DNA from: Verrucomicrobiota bacterium
GTDB taxonomy: Bacteria; Chlamydiota; Chlamydiia; Chlamydiales; JAEYWL01
DNA: 28,302 nucleotides
Assembly (NCBI GenBank): GCA_023428915.1
Contig: JAEYWL010000103.1
Span: 1-28,302, forward strand
Direction: 5' to 3'
The notes beneath the pieces are model-generated. The model ran no database searches. It was not told the origin of the DNA and worked only from the letters and a program-made list of their open reading frames with translations. Position 1 is the stretch's first letter, and each line of letters opens with the position of its first letter. Below, piece by piece: positions 1 to 9,139 of this stretch. Made by a program: the position numbers and the translations under genes.

Positions 1-16
1 CCAAGTCACGACTTGG
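1..16. repeat. Short perfect hairpin at window edge
   Basis: Two 6-base arms, CCAAGT and ACTTGG, flank a CACG loop. It lies downstream of def on the minus strand and at the cut edge of the window, so it may be part of a larger element or of a terminator for a neighbour outside the window. There is no T-run next to it. Its function is unknown. Confidence 0.35.
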
Positions 17-41
17 CTCTTCGGGACTTATCCTTTCACTT

Positions 42-90
42 GTCAAGTTCGGCAATGTTCAAGCGTGATTTAGGGGCGCAACTTGGGTTT
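42..90 (-). repeat. 49-bp dispersed repeat, copy 1 (downstream of def)
   Basis: This stretch is identical base for base to 19335-19383, in the same orientation, and similarity stops abruptly on both sides. Six-base inverted ends, CAAGTT at 44-49 and AACTTG at 80-85, lie inside it. It begins 5 bp after the def stop codon, when read along the def mRNA. Copy 2 sits 7 bp after the stop of the last che gene. The placement suggests a 3'-UTR or terminator-linked element or a small dispersed repeat. It has no T-run typical of an intrinsic terminator. Confidence 0.85.
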
Positions 91-95
91 GAGTG

Positions 96-626
96 TTATT
101 TTTTGTGCTTCTTTTTGATTTTTGTTAAGACGGGTTCCATTAGCTGCCGTTGTTTGCCTGTGATCCTATCGATATAAAGAATGCCATTTAGATGGTCATT
201 TTCATGCATAATGCAGCGCGCTTCATAACCAGTAAGATGCTCAGTAAACCTGTTCCCTTCAAGGTCTGTTGCTTCCACAGTAATCGATACAGGCCGCGCC
301 ACATTGCCTCTAATTCCAGGAAGAGATAGGCAGCCTTCAGATTCTTCGCAAATCTCTTTGCTTGGGTCCACTAAGCGGGGGTTGATATACACTTTAAGCG
401 GGCCATCTTCCCATTGTTTTGTTTCAGGGTTGAACACGGGCTGCTGCGTAATAAACATCGCAATGGGCTTAGATACTTGCACTGCAGCTAAACCCATGCC
501 GTTATGCGCGCGCATAGTTTCAACCATATCCAGTACAAGTTGTCTTAATTCATCATTGATCTCATCTATGCGTACGGATTTTTTTCGGAGAACTTGATCC
601 CCATAATAGGCAAGGGGTAATAACAT
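96..626 (-). CDS. def: Peptide deformylase
   Basis: Removes the N-terminal formyl group from new proteins as they leave the ribosome, using a catalytic metal. The three deformylase motifs are present in order: GMGLAAVQV at residues 43-51, EGCLSLPG with metal ligand Cys99, and HENDH with ligands His141 and His145 and catalytic Glu142. The length of 176 residues is normal for the family. The motif I segment has Val where Pro or another residue is common (GLAAPQ), a mild variation. The N-terminal part resembles chlamydial deformylases. The ATG start at 626 lies 35 bp from a TATAAT box. The gene is divergent from the 1153-residue protein and ends next to a 49-bp dispersed repeat. Confidence 0.95.
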   Translation of the reverse strand: MLLPLAYYGDQVLRKKSVRIDEINDELRQLVLDMVETMRAHNGMGLAAVQVSKPIAMFITQQPVFNPETKQWEDGPLKVYINPRLVDPSKEICEESEGCLSLPGIRGNVARPVSITVEATDLEGNRFTEHLTGYEARCIMHENDHLNGILYIDRITGKQRQLMEPVLTKIKKKHKK

Positions 627-661
627 ATAAATTCCTTAAAAATATAACTGAGTATAGCTAT

Positions 662-667
662 ATTATA
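662..667 (-). promoter_or_regulatory. Probable -10 box of def
   Basis: A perfect TATAAT reads on the minus strand 35 bp upstream of the def ATG. No convincing -35 hexamer lies 16-18 bp further upstream, so the call rests on the -10 alone. The same layout (TATAAT about 36 bp before the ATG) is seen before the 870-residue effector candidate. Confidence 0.4.
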
Positions 668-747
668 CAAAAATGTCTAATAAATTGTTTTACTTGTTTT
701 TAAAATTTCCTCCCTTAAAACTAATGTGTAAATAATATTAATAAAAT

Positions 748-752
748 GGAGG
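748..752 (+). promoter_or_regulatory. Ribosome binding site with very short spacing
   Basis: A perfect GGAGG lies only three bases before the ATG at 756. Such short spacing is unusual. There is no nearby in-frame alternative start downstream, so the start at 756 is kept. Confidence 0.45.
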
Positions 753-755
753 TAT

Positions 756-3700
756 ATGGAAATTATTCGAAAAGCTGATGGGTCCTTAGAGAATCGCATT
801 TGCGAACAACCTGTAACCGAAGAGGCTGTTATTGACGCTTTCGATGGCTTGAGCCTGTATGGTAGTTTAACGGATATTTACTTTGGCACAGATACGGGTA
901 GTAAAAATATTGAAGAGGCAAAAGAGGTTGCTGATTTTTTTGCACTTTATAATGCTATTGAGCACCCGAGCAGAGAATTGAAAAAGTATATACTGGGCGG
1001 ACTAGCTGATATTGTAGCCGGCTTTGCCGGATGCCGTTCAACCACTTCGGAAAGCCAAGAAGATCAGGACGCTGATTTTGTCGAAAAATTTGAAAAGCGG
1101 CTGGAGCAATGGGTGCAAAAATTAGCTATCAACGAAGAGTGGCAGCCTTTGGCAGAGGCATTGGCTGAGGAATATAGTGTCGCGAAGGGCGAGGTGCTGC
1201 CTGCTCAAAAGTTGTATGCCCTTGCTTTTATTCTCACTTATGCAGCTTCAGAAGAAAAAACACAATTCCCTAAAAGACATTTTGAACTAGGGATCCAACT
1301 GCTTCAATCTATCTCAAGCCTGCATGCCGAAAGTTTTATCTTTGCAGCACTTGATGCCCTTATTGAATCAACCGGTGTCGTATCGATTTCGAATGAAACT
1401 GGAATTGTAGAGCTCTTATTGAAATTTGGAGGGCCCGATAGAGAAACGCTTAGAGCCATTAGCGAAATTATTTCCCTGTCTGATTCTGCGTTATTACGGT
1501 TCAGGCTCTTTGAGATCTTTATTAATGAAATCTCCTTTATTAACCCCTTGAAAGCTCTTGAAGCTAGTGCCGCAATAGTAAAAAAATTAAATGCAGAAGA
1601 AACGTATTGTTTAATGACAGTTCTTCTAGCAAGGGTTGCTTCAAGAGAAGCCGAACAAAAGGCCTCGCTTTATGCTTGCATGTATTTAGGGCTGCTGCTT
1701 TCCAATACCGTAAAATTTGATAAAGGGCAATTTATTATTTCCAATCAGGGCTGCTTGCAGGAATTTTTTAGAAAACTCCCTCAAGATATTCCGCAATTGA
1801 CAAGTCCTTGGGAGGCAATGCTCTTTCCAACAGAGAATGCAGAATTCCATAGCATGCTTATCAATATGCTGTTTATCTTAAAGTATTTAAGCACTCCTGT
1901 TTATGATCGGTTATATACTTTACTTTTGGAGCAGTCGCGGCTCATTTTGGAAAAAGATAATGAATATTATATGAAGCATTGCTTTACTACCGTGGTCGAG
2001 TATCTGCCAGCCGAGCTGGATGAGAGCGGAAAAGAACAATTGAAAGGATTGGCCGATGCTATCATCGAAAAACGGGCGGAACAATTATATTACCTTTGTA
2101 TGCATGTAGTTCCGTCTGAATCTATTGGGAATCTATTAAGTCATGATATAGCCCCTTTTTTGAAACAGGTTTCTCCGACGGCTAACTGGCACCATATTAT
2201 TGCCCGCTTGGCTCCTTATATAAGCAAACAGAGGCTGTTTTTTATATATTTATTACGTGTTTACAAAGGTGTTTTAAATGAACATATGCAAAAAGCAGAT
2301 TTACTTGCCTTAACAGGTGCTGTTGCTTTAAATACATTCAGGCTGCTGATTGAAGATAAAACGGAAATTACTGCAAATGAATCGGGAGAAACACCAACTG
2401 AGGGGTTAAATGAAGAACAAGCGACAGAGTTATTAAAAGTTTTTATTTCTCAACTGCTTGAATGTTTTCTCTGCAGAGATGAAATTAAGGCTGCAAATTT
2501 TAGATGTGCCCCAAGCGGGATCTTAGCAGAATATGCCACTGTAATTGAGTTATTTGGCATTTGCACAGAAAAAATTACAATAGACCTTGGCACAAAATTG
2601 GATTTGACCCAAAAACTTGTAAAAGTACTGGTTGATTCAGTGGTACCCCTTTTAGGGGATCAGGATGCTTCTTTATCTATTGCCCTACAATCGTATGCAT
2701 GTATTTCAAGGCTGTTTATTAAGATAGTAGGCGAGCGGAAGTATTTTCAAATGCTTTATGAGTGTAATAATTTGCCGGCGGCTGTCGAAATCTACCGTTC
2801 CTTATTGTGTGTTGAAGCAGATAGTAATGAACAGCAAGCAGCTGCGGCAAGATACGCAAATTACTCTAATCTAATAACAAAACTTACCCCGCAAGAATTG
2901 GCCCTTGAATTTGCTGAAATTTATCCGGCATTTGCGGCAAATCCTGCACACCAGCCGCTTCTTGAAGTTTTTTTTAATTCTCTCCTGGCGCGGCCTTATG
3001 AGGATGTAAAAAAATGCGTGCGCTTATTGCTCAAACAAAGAGCGCAAAAAAAGGTTAAGGAAGCGGGCTTAAACGGCTTAATAAATGAATATCAGACATC
3101 TCTATTAGATTCGTTCAGCGGGGAAAAAAAAGCAGCTTTGCAAATGCTTATTTCATGCCTTTCAGATGAGGGGATTTATTATTGCCGACTTTTTTGCAAC
3201 TATAGCCGGTTTTTTTCAGCAGCTGCAGCCACTAGGGAAGAACTGCAATTGGTACTCCTGCAAAATGGAGAAAATACCGTTGAAGAGAAGGAGGGTGAAA
3301 CCACTGTTCTGGATGAAACCCTGTTATTTGACGAATTAATGTGTATTATTCTTTCCAATACCCAGCAAATTGCTTACGAACACATCAGCCCTTATTTGAT
3401 TTTACTGGGGGACGGAACTGTATGCAAAAGAGTTGCCCCTTTAATAGGAGTTGCGGAGGTTAGCCTCCGAAGAAAACTGTATTTCGCAATATTAGACGCT
3501 TTTATGACAGCTATTATTGATAAGAAAATTAGCTTTCACTCTTTGAGGGAAATTCTTATAGGGCTGTTTAGAAAAATTCCAAACTGTACTATGGCTGATT
3601 TTGCTGCAAAGTACCGCTCCTATACCTCAAGGTCTAAACAGCTGGTTTGCATGCATTGCGCTCTTTTATGGTTAACGGAAGCTCCATTATCACCAGCTAA

Positions 3701-4217
3701 TTTTAATAATGCTTTGGCTCTATATGTCGATTTAGGCACCTCGATTGGTTTTCATGATTTTGTTACCCACTTGGGGGCATGGGCAGAGCGATACGAAATT
3801 CCGGCTGCAGTATCGATAGCTTGTACGCATGCTTTGCTAGAATTAGCTTCTAACGAAAGTTATATTAATTGTCATGATTTGAATTATTTAATAAAAATGG
3901 TGCTCAAGTCTACAGATTTGGAAAAATATAAAAACCAGATAATAGATATTTTAAACAAGCCCCCGCTAATTAGAAACGCTAAGAAAGCCTTGAATTATAG
4001 TGATTTGCCCAAAAAGGCTGCACAATTAGCGGATTTTTATCTGGGGCATGGCATTGTTCAAACCCTATTTGACCTAGAAAAATTGTTAGATATACAATTT
4101 GCTCGCGCTTACCTTAAAAGACTTTATCAGCTCCTTAAAAAGGAAGAGCTGCAAGTGATAAATGTCTCGGTTAAACATAGGCTGCAAATGCTGAGCGGTT
4201 ATCTGGAAAGATTTTGA
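756..4217 (+). CDS. Large helical protein of unknown function (1153 aa)
   Basis: I do not recognise this protein. It is long, rich in Leu, Ala, Glu and Lys, and reads as a succession of amphipathic helices with frequent Leu-Leu pairs, which suggests an alpha-solenoid or HEAT/TPR-like scaffold. I see no signal peptide, membrane segment or nucleotide-binding motif. Acidic low-complexity patches appear near residues 105-115 (SQEDQDAD) and around 845 (EEKEGE). The start is ATG at 756 with GGAGG three bases upstream. It is divergent from def and is followed after 44 bp by the copper ATPase gene, so the two could share a transcript. Cytoplasmic location and a binding role are inferences. It could be lineage-restricted. 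Confidence 0.7.
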   Translation: MEIIRKADGSLENRICEQPVTEEAVIDAFDGLSLYGSLTDIYFGTDTGSKNIEEAKEVADFFALYNAIEHPSRELKKYILGGLADIVAGFAGCRSTTSESQEDQDADFVEKFEKRLEQWVQKLAINEEWQPLAEALAEEYSVAKGEVLPAQKLYALAFILTYAASEEKTQFPKRHFELGIQLLQSISSLHAESFIFAALDALIESTGVVSISNETGIVELLLKFGGPDRETLRAISEIISLSDSALLRFRLFEIFINEISFINPLKALEASAAIVKKLNAEETYCLMTVLLARVASREAEQKASLYACMYLGLLLSNTVKFDKGQFIISNQGCLQEFFRKLPQDIPQLTSPWEAMLFPTENAEFHSMLINMLFILKYLSTPVYDRLYTLLLEQSRLILEKDNEYYMKHCFTTVVEYLPAELDESGKEQLKGLADAIIEKRAEQLYYLCMHVVPSESIGNLLSHDIAPFLKQVSPTANWHHIIARLAPYISKQRLFFIYLLRVYKGVLNEHMQKADLLALTGAVALNTFRLLIEDKTEITANESGETPTEGLNEEQATELLKVFISQLLECFLCRDEIKAANFRCAPSGILAEYATVIELFGICTEKITIDLGTKLDLTQKLVKVLVDSVVPLLGDQDASLSIALQSYACISRLFIKIVGERKYFQMLYECNNLPAAVEIYRSLLCVEADSNEQQAAAARYANYSNLITKLTPQELALEFAEIYPAFAANPAHQPLLEVFFNSLLARPYEDVKKCVRLLLKQRAQKKVKEAGLNGLINEYQTSLLDSFSGEKKAALQMLISCLSDEGIYYCRLFCNYSRFFSAAAATREELQLVLLQNGENTVEEKEGETTVLDETLLFDELMCIILSNTQQIAYEHISPYLILLGDGTVCKRVAPLIGVAEVSLRRKLYFAILDAFMTAIIDKKISFHSLREILIGLFRKIPNCTMADFAAKYRSYTSRSKQLVCMHCALLWLTEAPLSPANFNNALALYVDLGTSIGFHDFVTHLGAWAERYEIPAAVSIACTHALLELASNESYINCHDLNYLIKMVLKSTDLEKYKNQIIDILNKPPLIRNAKKALNYSDLPKKAAQLADFYLGHGIVQTLFDLEKLLDIQFARAYLKRLYQLLKKEELQVINVSVKHRLQMLSGYLERF

Positions 4218-4261
4218 ATGCAGGGCGTATCCATGCCTGGTGATAAACAGAAGGCATAATT

Positions 4262-6631
4262 TTGCAAATGAGAACTACCTGTGCACTTTGTTCAACGCCG
4301 GTTCAGAAAAGCAGTGCTGCTGAAGGCGGTCTGCTTTTCTGCTGCATTGGCTGTAAAACAGTGCATCAGATCTTATCTTCGCAAAATGCAGTCGGGCATT
4401 ATGCTGATACTGCTATCTTTAAAGAGGCTGTAGCGACAGGCCTTATCGCCAATCCGCTGCTGCTCGAAGAAATCCGGGCTCAAGAGCTTCAGCTTGCTGA
4501 TGAGGAGACCCGGTTGCTGCATCTGGAAATCCTGCAAATGTGGTGCCCTAGCTGTGCTGAAATAATTAGGCTGATTTTGTTAAAGCATAAGGGAATAAAA
4601 AACTGCCTTGTCGACTACACGACAGACATGGCTTGTATAGAATACTGCCCAAAATACCTCAGCAAAGAACAGATTTTCCGGATTATACAAGCTTCAGGGT
4701 ATGCAGTTTGCCCATGGCAGGAAGCTGGCGAAGAAAAAGACGACCGCAGCCTATATCTTAGGGCTATTATTGCAGGTTTTTGCGCATTTAACATTATGAT
4801 GTTTGCTTATCCGGTATATGCGAGCTACTTTTTTGCTGTAGATGAGGGGTATGCAGAACTGTTCGGCTGGCTTTCTTTTGCTTTAAGCCTTCCGGTCATT
4901 GTTTGCGGCTGGCCTATCTGGCAGCGTGCCTGGCATGGGTTAAGGGTCGGAGTATTGGGAATGGAGCTGTTAGTGGCCATCAGCGTTTTTGCCGCCTTCA
5001 TTCTTTCATGTTTTGAATTGCTTCAAGCTTCTCCGCAGCTCTACTTTGACACATTAAGCGTCATTGTGGCGTTCTTATTGACCGGCAAAATTTTAGAAGC
5101 CAGGGCGAAGTTTGCCGCCAAGAAAGCTATCCGCAATCTCAGGCGCGTGCTGCCCAAAAGAGGCAGGAAGCTTTTCCCGGACGGACGGCAGGCCTTTGTA
5201 CCCCTCGATGAAATAGAAAAAGGGGATAGCCTGGCAGTGCTGCCAGGCGAGCTTCTTGTGTTGGATGGAACTGTGCTCGAGGGGGAAGGAGAATGCGATG
5301 AAGCCTTAATCACAGGCGAGGTGCAGCCCGTAGCTAAAATCCCAGGAGCTAAAGTTATCGGAGGGAGCCGATTGCTGCAAGGACGATTGGTCGTCCAAGC
5401 AGAGGCCTCCGTTGAAACCTCAACCCTTAGCCGCATCATCGAACTCGTGCAAGAAGGATTGCGGCATAAAGCCGCCGCAGCAGGTCTTGCAGAAAAGAGT
5501 TTGCGCTGGTTCGTGCCATTAGTGGTGGCGCTGGCTTTGCTGGCCTTATTGCTATTTATGCCTCTTGGCAAGGAAGAGGCCATTGTGCGCTGCCTTTCAG
5601 TTTTACTGATCGCCTGCCCCTGTGCAATTGGGCTTGCCGCCCCTTTAGCTGAATCCCAGACTCTAAACCGCTTAGCTGCGGCGGGAATTATCGTAAAAAA
5701 TCGCGCCGTATTGCCTCTTTTAGGAAAGGAGCAAGTAGTCGTCTTTGATAAAACAGGAACAATTACAGACGGCAGCTTCACCTGGCAAAAAGAGGGAAGC
5801 GAACTTACTGCCGGACAATTAAAAATTTTAAAAGGGCTGGCCTCTGTTTCTTCTCATTTAGCGGCACAAGCCATAGCCCGAGCTATTGAAGGACCTTCAG
5901 CTGCTATCAATGGTATAGAGGAATGTGCCGGAAAAGGAGTGAAAGGCTGGGTATCTGATCAGCCCTGCTATCTAGGTTCCCATGCCTTTATGCAAGAGCT
6001 GGGCATTGCAATCAAGCCGGAAGATGAGAGCTTGCTGCTATCAGGGCATACGCTTTTGTTCTTTGCCGTAGAGGCTATGCCTCCTGTAGCTTTGCGTGCG
6101 GGGGACAGGTTAAGAGATGAGATACCTGATTTGCTTAAGCAATTAAATAGCATTAAAACAATCCTCCTGTCGGGAGATTTAGCGGCAGTGGTAAAACAGG
6201 CGGCAGCCAAGGCCGGCATCATTGAGTGGCACGCCGAGTGTTCGCCTCGCCAAAAACAGCAATTTATTGAAGACCTGCAGCAACGCCATGCTGTTGTTTG
6301 TTTCATTGGCGATGGCATTAATGATGCGCCTTCTTTAGCAGCCGCTTCAATTGGCATTTCTGTGATGAATGCCAGCGAAATGGCAGTTCAAGTTTCGGAT
6401 CTGTTATTTACAACACCCAACTTGCATTTGTTTTTGCTGGCGCGTAAAATTGCCGTCGAGGGGCAAAAGCGGATTCGGCAAAATCTCTTCTGGGCCTGGA
6501 TATATAATCTTTTAGGGCTGCCTCTTGCTTTTTTCGGGTTTCTAAATCCTATTTATGCAGCTAGTGCCATGATACTCAGTAGTTTAATTGTAGTGGTCAA
6601 TTCTCAAAGAAAAGTTGATTTTTCTTTATAA
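4262..6631 (+). CDS. Copper-type P1B ATPase, FixI/CcoI-like
   Basis: Heavy-metal pump of the inner membrane. The N-terminus carries the cysteine cluster CALC ... FCCIGC typical of FixI/CcoI pumps, followed by a heavy-metal-associated domain with WCPSC near residues 95-100. Then come membrane helices, the TGE loop (ITGEVQP), the transmembrane metal site IACPCAIG, the phosphorylation motif DKTGTIT with Asp496, and GDGINDAP near the end. The domain order matches pumps that export or deliver copper for assembly of cbb3-type cytochrome oxidase. No oxidase genes are visible here, so this role is family inference. The start at 4262 is TTG, 7 bases after AAGG. An ATG two codons downstream (4268) is an alternative. 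At 789 residues the length is normal. Confidence 0.88.
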   Translation: MQMRTTCALCSTPVQKSSAAEGGLLFCCIGCKTVHQILSSQNAVGHYADTAIFKEAVATGLIANPLLLEEIRAQELQLADEETRLLHLEILQMWCPSCAEIIRLILLKHKGIKNCLVDYTTDMACIEYCPKYLSKEQIFRIIQASGYAVCPWQEAGEEKDDRSLYLRAIIAGFCAFNIMMFAYPVYASYFFAVDEGYAELFGWLSFALSLPVIVCGWPIWQRAWHGLRVGVLGMELLVAISVFAAFILSCFELLQASPQLYFDTLSVIVAFLLTGKILEARAKFAAKKAIRNLRRVLPKRGRKLFPDGRQAFVPLDEIEKGDSLAVLPGELLVLDGTVLEGEGECDEALITGEVQPVAKIPGAKVIGGSRLLQGRLVVQAEASVETSTLSRIIELVQEGLRHKAAAAGLAEKSLRWFVPLVVALALLALLLFMPLGKEEAIVRCLSVLLIACPCAIGLAAPLAESQTLNRLAAAGIIVKNRAVLPLLGKEQVVVFDKTGTITDGSFTWQKEGSELTAGQLKILKGLASVSSHLAAQAIARAIEGPSAAINGIEECAGKGVKGWVSDQPCYLGSHAFMQELGIAIKPEDESLLLSGHTLLFFAVEAMPPVALRAGDRLRDEIPDLLKQLNSIKTILLSGDLAAVVKQAAAKAGIIEWHAECSPRQKQQFIEDLQQRHAVVCFIGDGINDAPSLAAASIGISVMNASEMAVQVSDLLFTTPNLHLFLLARKIAVEGQKRIRQNLFWAWIYNLLGLPLAFFGFLNPIYAASAMILSSLIVVVNSQRKVDFSL

Positions 6632-6653
6632 ATAATCAATGGGCCTTTAGTAT

Positions 6654-6682
6654 TTGTGGCGCACCTATTATTCAAGGATAAT
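6654..6682 (+). promoter_or_regulatory. Possible tdh promoter
   Basis: TTGTGG (6654-6659) and GATAAT (6677-6682) are separated by 17 bp. The -10 matches consensus at five of six positions, while the -35 matches only at TTG. Transcription from here would begin about 20 bases before the tdh ATG. A weak call. Confidence 0.3.
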
Positions 6683-6707
6683 TTTAGCGAAAAATTTTGA
6701 GGTACAT

Positions 6708-7730
6708 ATGAAAGCTCTGGTCAAAAAGGAAAGAAAACCTGGAATTTGGATGGAGGATGTGCCTATACCTAAAATTAAAGAGAACGAGGTTCTCATCAAG
6801 CCCCGTTATACTTCTATTTGCGGTACAGACCTGCATATTTATAAATGGGATGAATGGGCGCAAAGCAGAGTGCCGGTGCCTATGGTTATCGGCCATGAAT
6901 TCGCAGGGGAAATTGTCGAAGTCGGGTCGGCTGTTAAAAATGTCAAAGTGGGGCAGCGTGTTAGCGGCGAAGGGCATATCACTTGCGGCACATGCCGAAA
7001 CTGCCGCATGGGACGAAAACACGTATGCAGGAATGTAAAGGGCTTTGGTTATGATTGCCCGGGCTGCTTTGCCGAAGTCTTTAATTTTCCCGCAGAAAAT
7101 CTCTTTTTCTTGCCTGATGATATTTCCGATGAGTTAGCCAGTATTTTAGACCCTTTGGGTAATGCTGTGCATACGGCTTTGACTTTCGACTTGCTCGGCG
7201 AAGATGTGCTTATTACAGGTGCGGGGCCGATTGGTATTATGGCTGCGGCTATTGTACGCCATGCAGGTGCGCGCAATGTAGTGATTACCGATGTCAATGA
7301 ATACCGCTTAGACCTGGCTGCCAAAATGGGGGCTACCCGCACAGTTAATGTGCTTAATGAAAATGTAACAGAAGTGATGCGCAGTTTAGGCATTGATGAA
7401 GGCTTTACGGTAGGTTTGGAAATGTCCGGCAATCCCAATGGTTTAAAAGCGCTTCTGGAAAATCTGCAAGATGGGGGCGAGATTGGCCTATTGGGGATTT
7501 TGCCGCCGGGCGTTGCCATTAACTGGGATTTAGTGATTTTCAAGATGCTGCAGATTAAAGGGATTTATGGCCGCCGTATCTTCGATACGTGGTACAAAAT
7601 GACCCATATGCTGCAAAGCGGCTTGGAAATTGCGCCGGTGATTACCCATAACCTTGGAATTGATGATTTCCAAAAAGGTTTTGATGCCATGCTATCCGGC
7701 AATTGCGGTAAAGTCATCCTCAAGTGGTAA
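6708..7730 (+). CDS. tdh: L-threonine 3-dehydrogenase (zinc, NAD-dependent)
   Basis: Oxidises L-threonine to 2-amino-3-ketobutyrate, which Kbl then splits to glycine and acetyl-CoA. It is a medium-chain alcohol dehydrogenase type protein. Catalytic zinc ligands are Cys38 and His63 followed by Glu64 (GHEFAG). The structural zinc site is Cys93, Cys96, Cys99 and Cys107. A Rossmann GAGPIG follows near residue 170. These positions match the numbering I recall for E. coli Tdh. The ATG at 6708 is chosen because GAGG lies 5 bases upstream and the resulting 340 residues fit the family. A longer reading from GTG at 6654 adds 18 unrelated residues. kbl lies opposite and convergent instead of in the usual kbl-tdh operon. 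Confidence 0.96.
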   Translation: MKALVKKERKPGIWMEDVPIPKIKENEVLIKPRYTSICGTDLHIYKWDEWAQSRVPVPMVIGHEFAGEIVEVGSAVKNVKVGQRVSGEGHITCGTCRNCRMGRKHVCRNVKGFGYDCPGCFAEVFNFPAENLFFLPDDISDELASILDPLGNAVHTALTFDLLGEDVLITGAGPIGIMAAAIVRHAGARNVVITDVNEYRLDLAAKMGATRTVNVLNENVTEVMRSLGIDEGFTVGLEMSGNPNGLKALLENLQDGGEIGLLGILPPGVAINWDLVIFKMLQIKGIYGRRIFDTWYKMTHMLQSGLEIAPVITHNLGIDDFQKGFDAMLSGNCGKVILKW

Positions 7731-7762
7731 AAGGGCAAAAGTCTGAATTAGGCGCTTAAATG

Positions 7763-7845
7763 GACCTTAACGACGCCATGGACCTTATAGACAAAGGACT
7801 AAGCGCCAATCACTTGTTGTTAAGGTCCTTGGTGTCAATAAGGTC
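7763..7845. terminator. Long imperfect hairpin between convergent tdh and kbl
   Basis: Two nested stems can form. The inner pair is GGACCTTA at 7780-7787 with TAAGGTCC at 7821-7828, extended by ACAA with TTGT. The outer pair is GACCTTA at 7763-7769 with TAAGGTC at 7839-7845. The two arms on each side are near-repeats of each other, so alternative pairings exist. GGCGCTT at 7751-7757 and AAGCGCC at 7801-7807 form a competing match. Its place between two gene ends suggests a bidirectional terminator, although no long T-run follows. Confidence 0.55.
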
Positions 7846-7879
7846 TATAATAGACTAATGTCATTTGTCTATTTCCCTT

Positions 7880-9064
7880 TTAAATTACACTTAACTCTTT
7901 ACCGACCTTGGCGAAAGCTTCGACGGCGCGGTCGATCTGTTCAAATGTATGGGCGGCAGACATCTGCGTGCGGATGCGCGCCTGTCCTTGCGGCACTACG
8001 GGGTAAGAAAAGCTGATCACGTAGATATCTTCCAATAACATCTTGGCCGCAAATTCTTTGGCTAAACGGGCGTCGCCCAACATTACCGGAATAATAGCGT
8101 GCTCTCCAGGAATAAGCTTAAAGCCTAAAGCTGTCATCTTTTCGCGGAAACGCCTGCTATTTTGCTGCAGTTTTTCGCGCAGGTCGTTGGCATGGGCCAG
8201 CAAATCAAGGGTATGAATAGCTGCATATGTCAAAGAGGGGGCTAGTGTGTTTGAAAACAGATAGGGCCGTGAACGCTGGCGCAGCCATTCAATGATTTCC
8301 TTGCGGCCGGATGTGTAGCCGCCAGAGGCGCCGCCCAAGGCTTTGCCTAAAGTTCCGGTGAAAATGTCAATGCGATCCGAAACACCGAAGTGCTCCGGGG
8401 TGCCGCGGCCATTTTTGCCGATAAAACCTACCGCATGGGAATCATCAACCATAATAAGGGCCTTGTATTTGTCTGCCAGGCGGCAAATTTCAGGCAGGTT
8501 GGCTAAGATCCCATCCATAGAGAAGACGCCGTCGGTAGCAATCAATTTGAAGCGGCAATCTTGAGCTTCTTGCAGTTTCTGCTCTAAATCCGCCATATCG
8601 TTGTTCTGGTAGCGGTAGCGCTTGGCTTTGCAGAGGCGGATGCCATCGATAATGCTTGCGTGGTTTAAAGCATCGCTGATAATGGCATCTTCCGGGCCAA
8701 AAAGAGTCTCGAATAGGCCGCCATTGGCATCAAAGCAGGAAGAGTAAAGAATGGTCTCGTCGGTCCCAAGGAACTGGGAGAGCTTTTTTTCTAACTGGTG
8801 ATGGATTGTTTGCGTTCCGCAAATAAAGCGGACAGAAGAAAGGCCAAAACCGTATTTATCGAGGCCTTGTTTGGCTGCGGCAATAATTTCAGGGCTGTCC
8901 GCTAAGCCTAAATAATTATTCGCGCAGAAATTCAGCACTTTACGTCCGCCGGCAATGGTGATCTCGGTTTGCTGGGGCGATGTGATCTCGCGTTCTTCCT
9001 TATACAGGCCGTTTTGTTTTAATTCTTGGATTTGTTCATTTAAATGATTGAGAAAATGGCTCAT
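7880..9064 (-). CDS. kbl: 2-amino-3-ketobutyrate CoA ligase (glycine C-acetyltransferase)
   Basis: PLP-dependent enzyme that cleaves 2-amino-3-ketobutyrate with CoA to glycine and acetyl-CoA, the second step of threonine breakdown after Tdh. It belongs to the alpha-oxoamine synthase family. Visible features are NNYLGL near residue 50, VDDSHAVG, in which the Asp would hold the PLP ring nitrogen, and TLGKALGGASGG with the PLP-binding lysine at 241. The C-terminal RIRTQMSAAHT is typical for Kbl. The length of 394 residues is normal. The ATG at 9064 has AGGA about 8 bases upstream. Glycine acyltransferases for biotin or heme synthesis are related, but the tdh neighbour and the sequence favour Kbl. 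Confidence 0.95.
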   Translation of the reverse strand: MSHFLNHLNEQIQELKQNGLYKEEREITSPQQTEITIAGGRKVLNFCANNYLGLADSPEIIAAAKQGLDKYGFGLSSVRFICGTQTIHHQLEKKLSQFLGTDETILYSSCFDANGGLFETLFGPEDAIISDALNHASIIDGIRLCKAKRYRYQNNDMADLEQKLQEAQDCRFKLIATDGVFSMDGILANLPEICRLADKYKALIMVDDSHAVGFIGKNGRGTPEHFGVSDRIDIFTGTLGKALGGASGGYTSGRKEIIEWLRQRSRPYLFSNTLAPSLTYAAIHTLDLLAHANDLREKLQQNSRRFREKMTALGFKLIPGEHAIIPVMLGDARLAKEFAAKMLLEDIYVISFSYPVVPQGQARIRTQMSAAHTFEQIDRAVEAFAKVGKELSVI

Positions 9065-9139
9065 TGGTTTTTCCTATTTTCGCTGTTTTTAAACTGGCAA
9101 TAGAGTATAGTTTTATTGTTCTTCTTTCAATCCAATTTT

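Noticed and set aside
42..90. CRISPR repeat or attachment-site pair with 19335-19383
   Set aside because: Only two copies exist, 19 kb apart. There is no spacer array, and no integrase or phage gene lies between them; the enclosed genes are mostly housekeeping.
6654..6707. GTG start that extends Tdh by 18 residues
   Set aside because: The family begins at MKALVKKE, and the ATG at 6708 has a well-spaced GAGG. The zinc-ligand numbering also fits this start.
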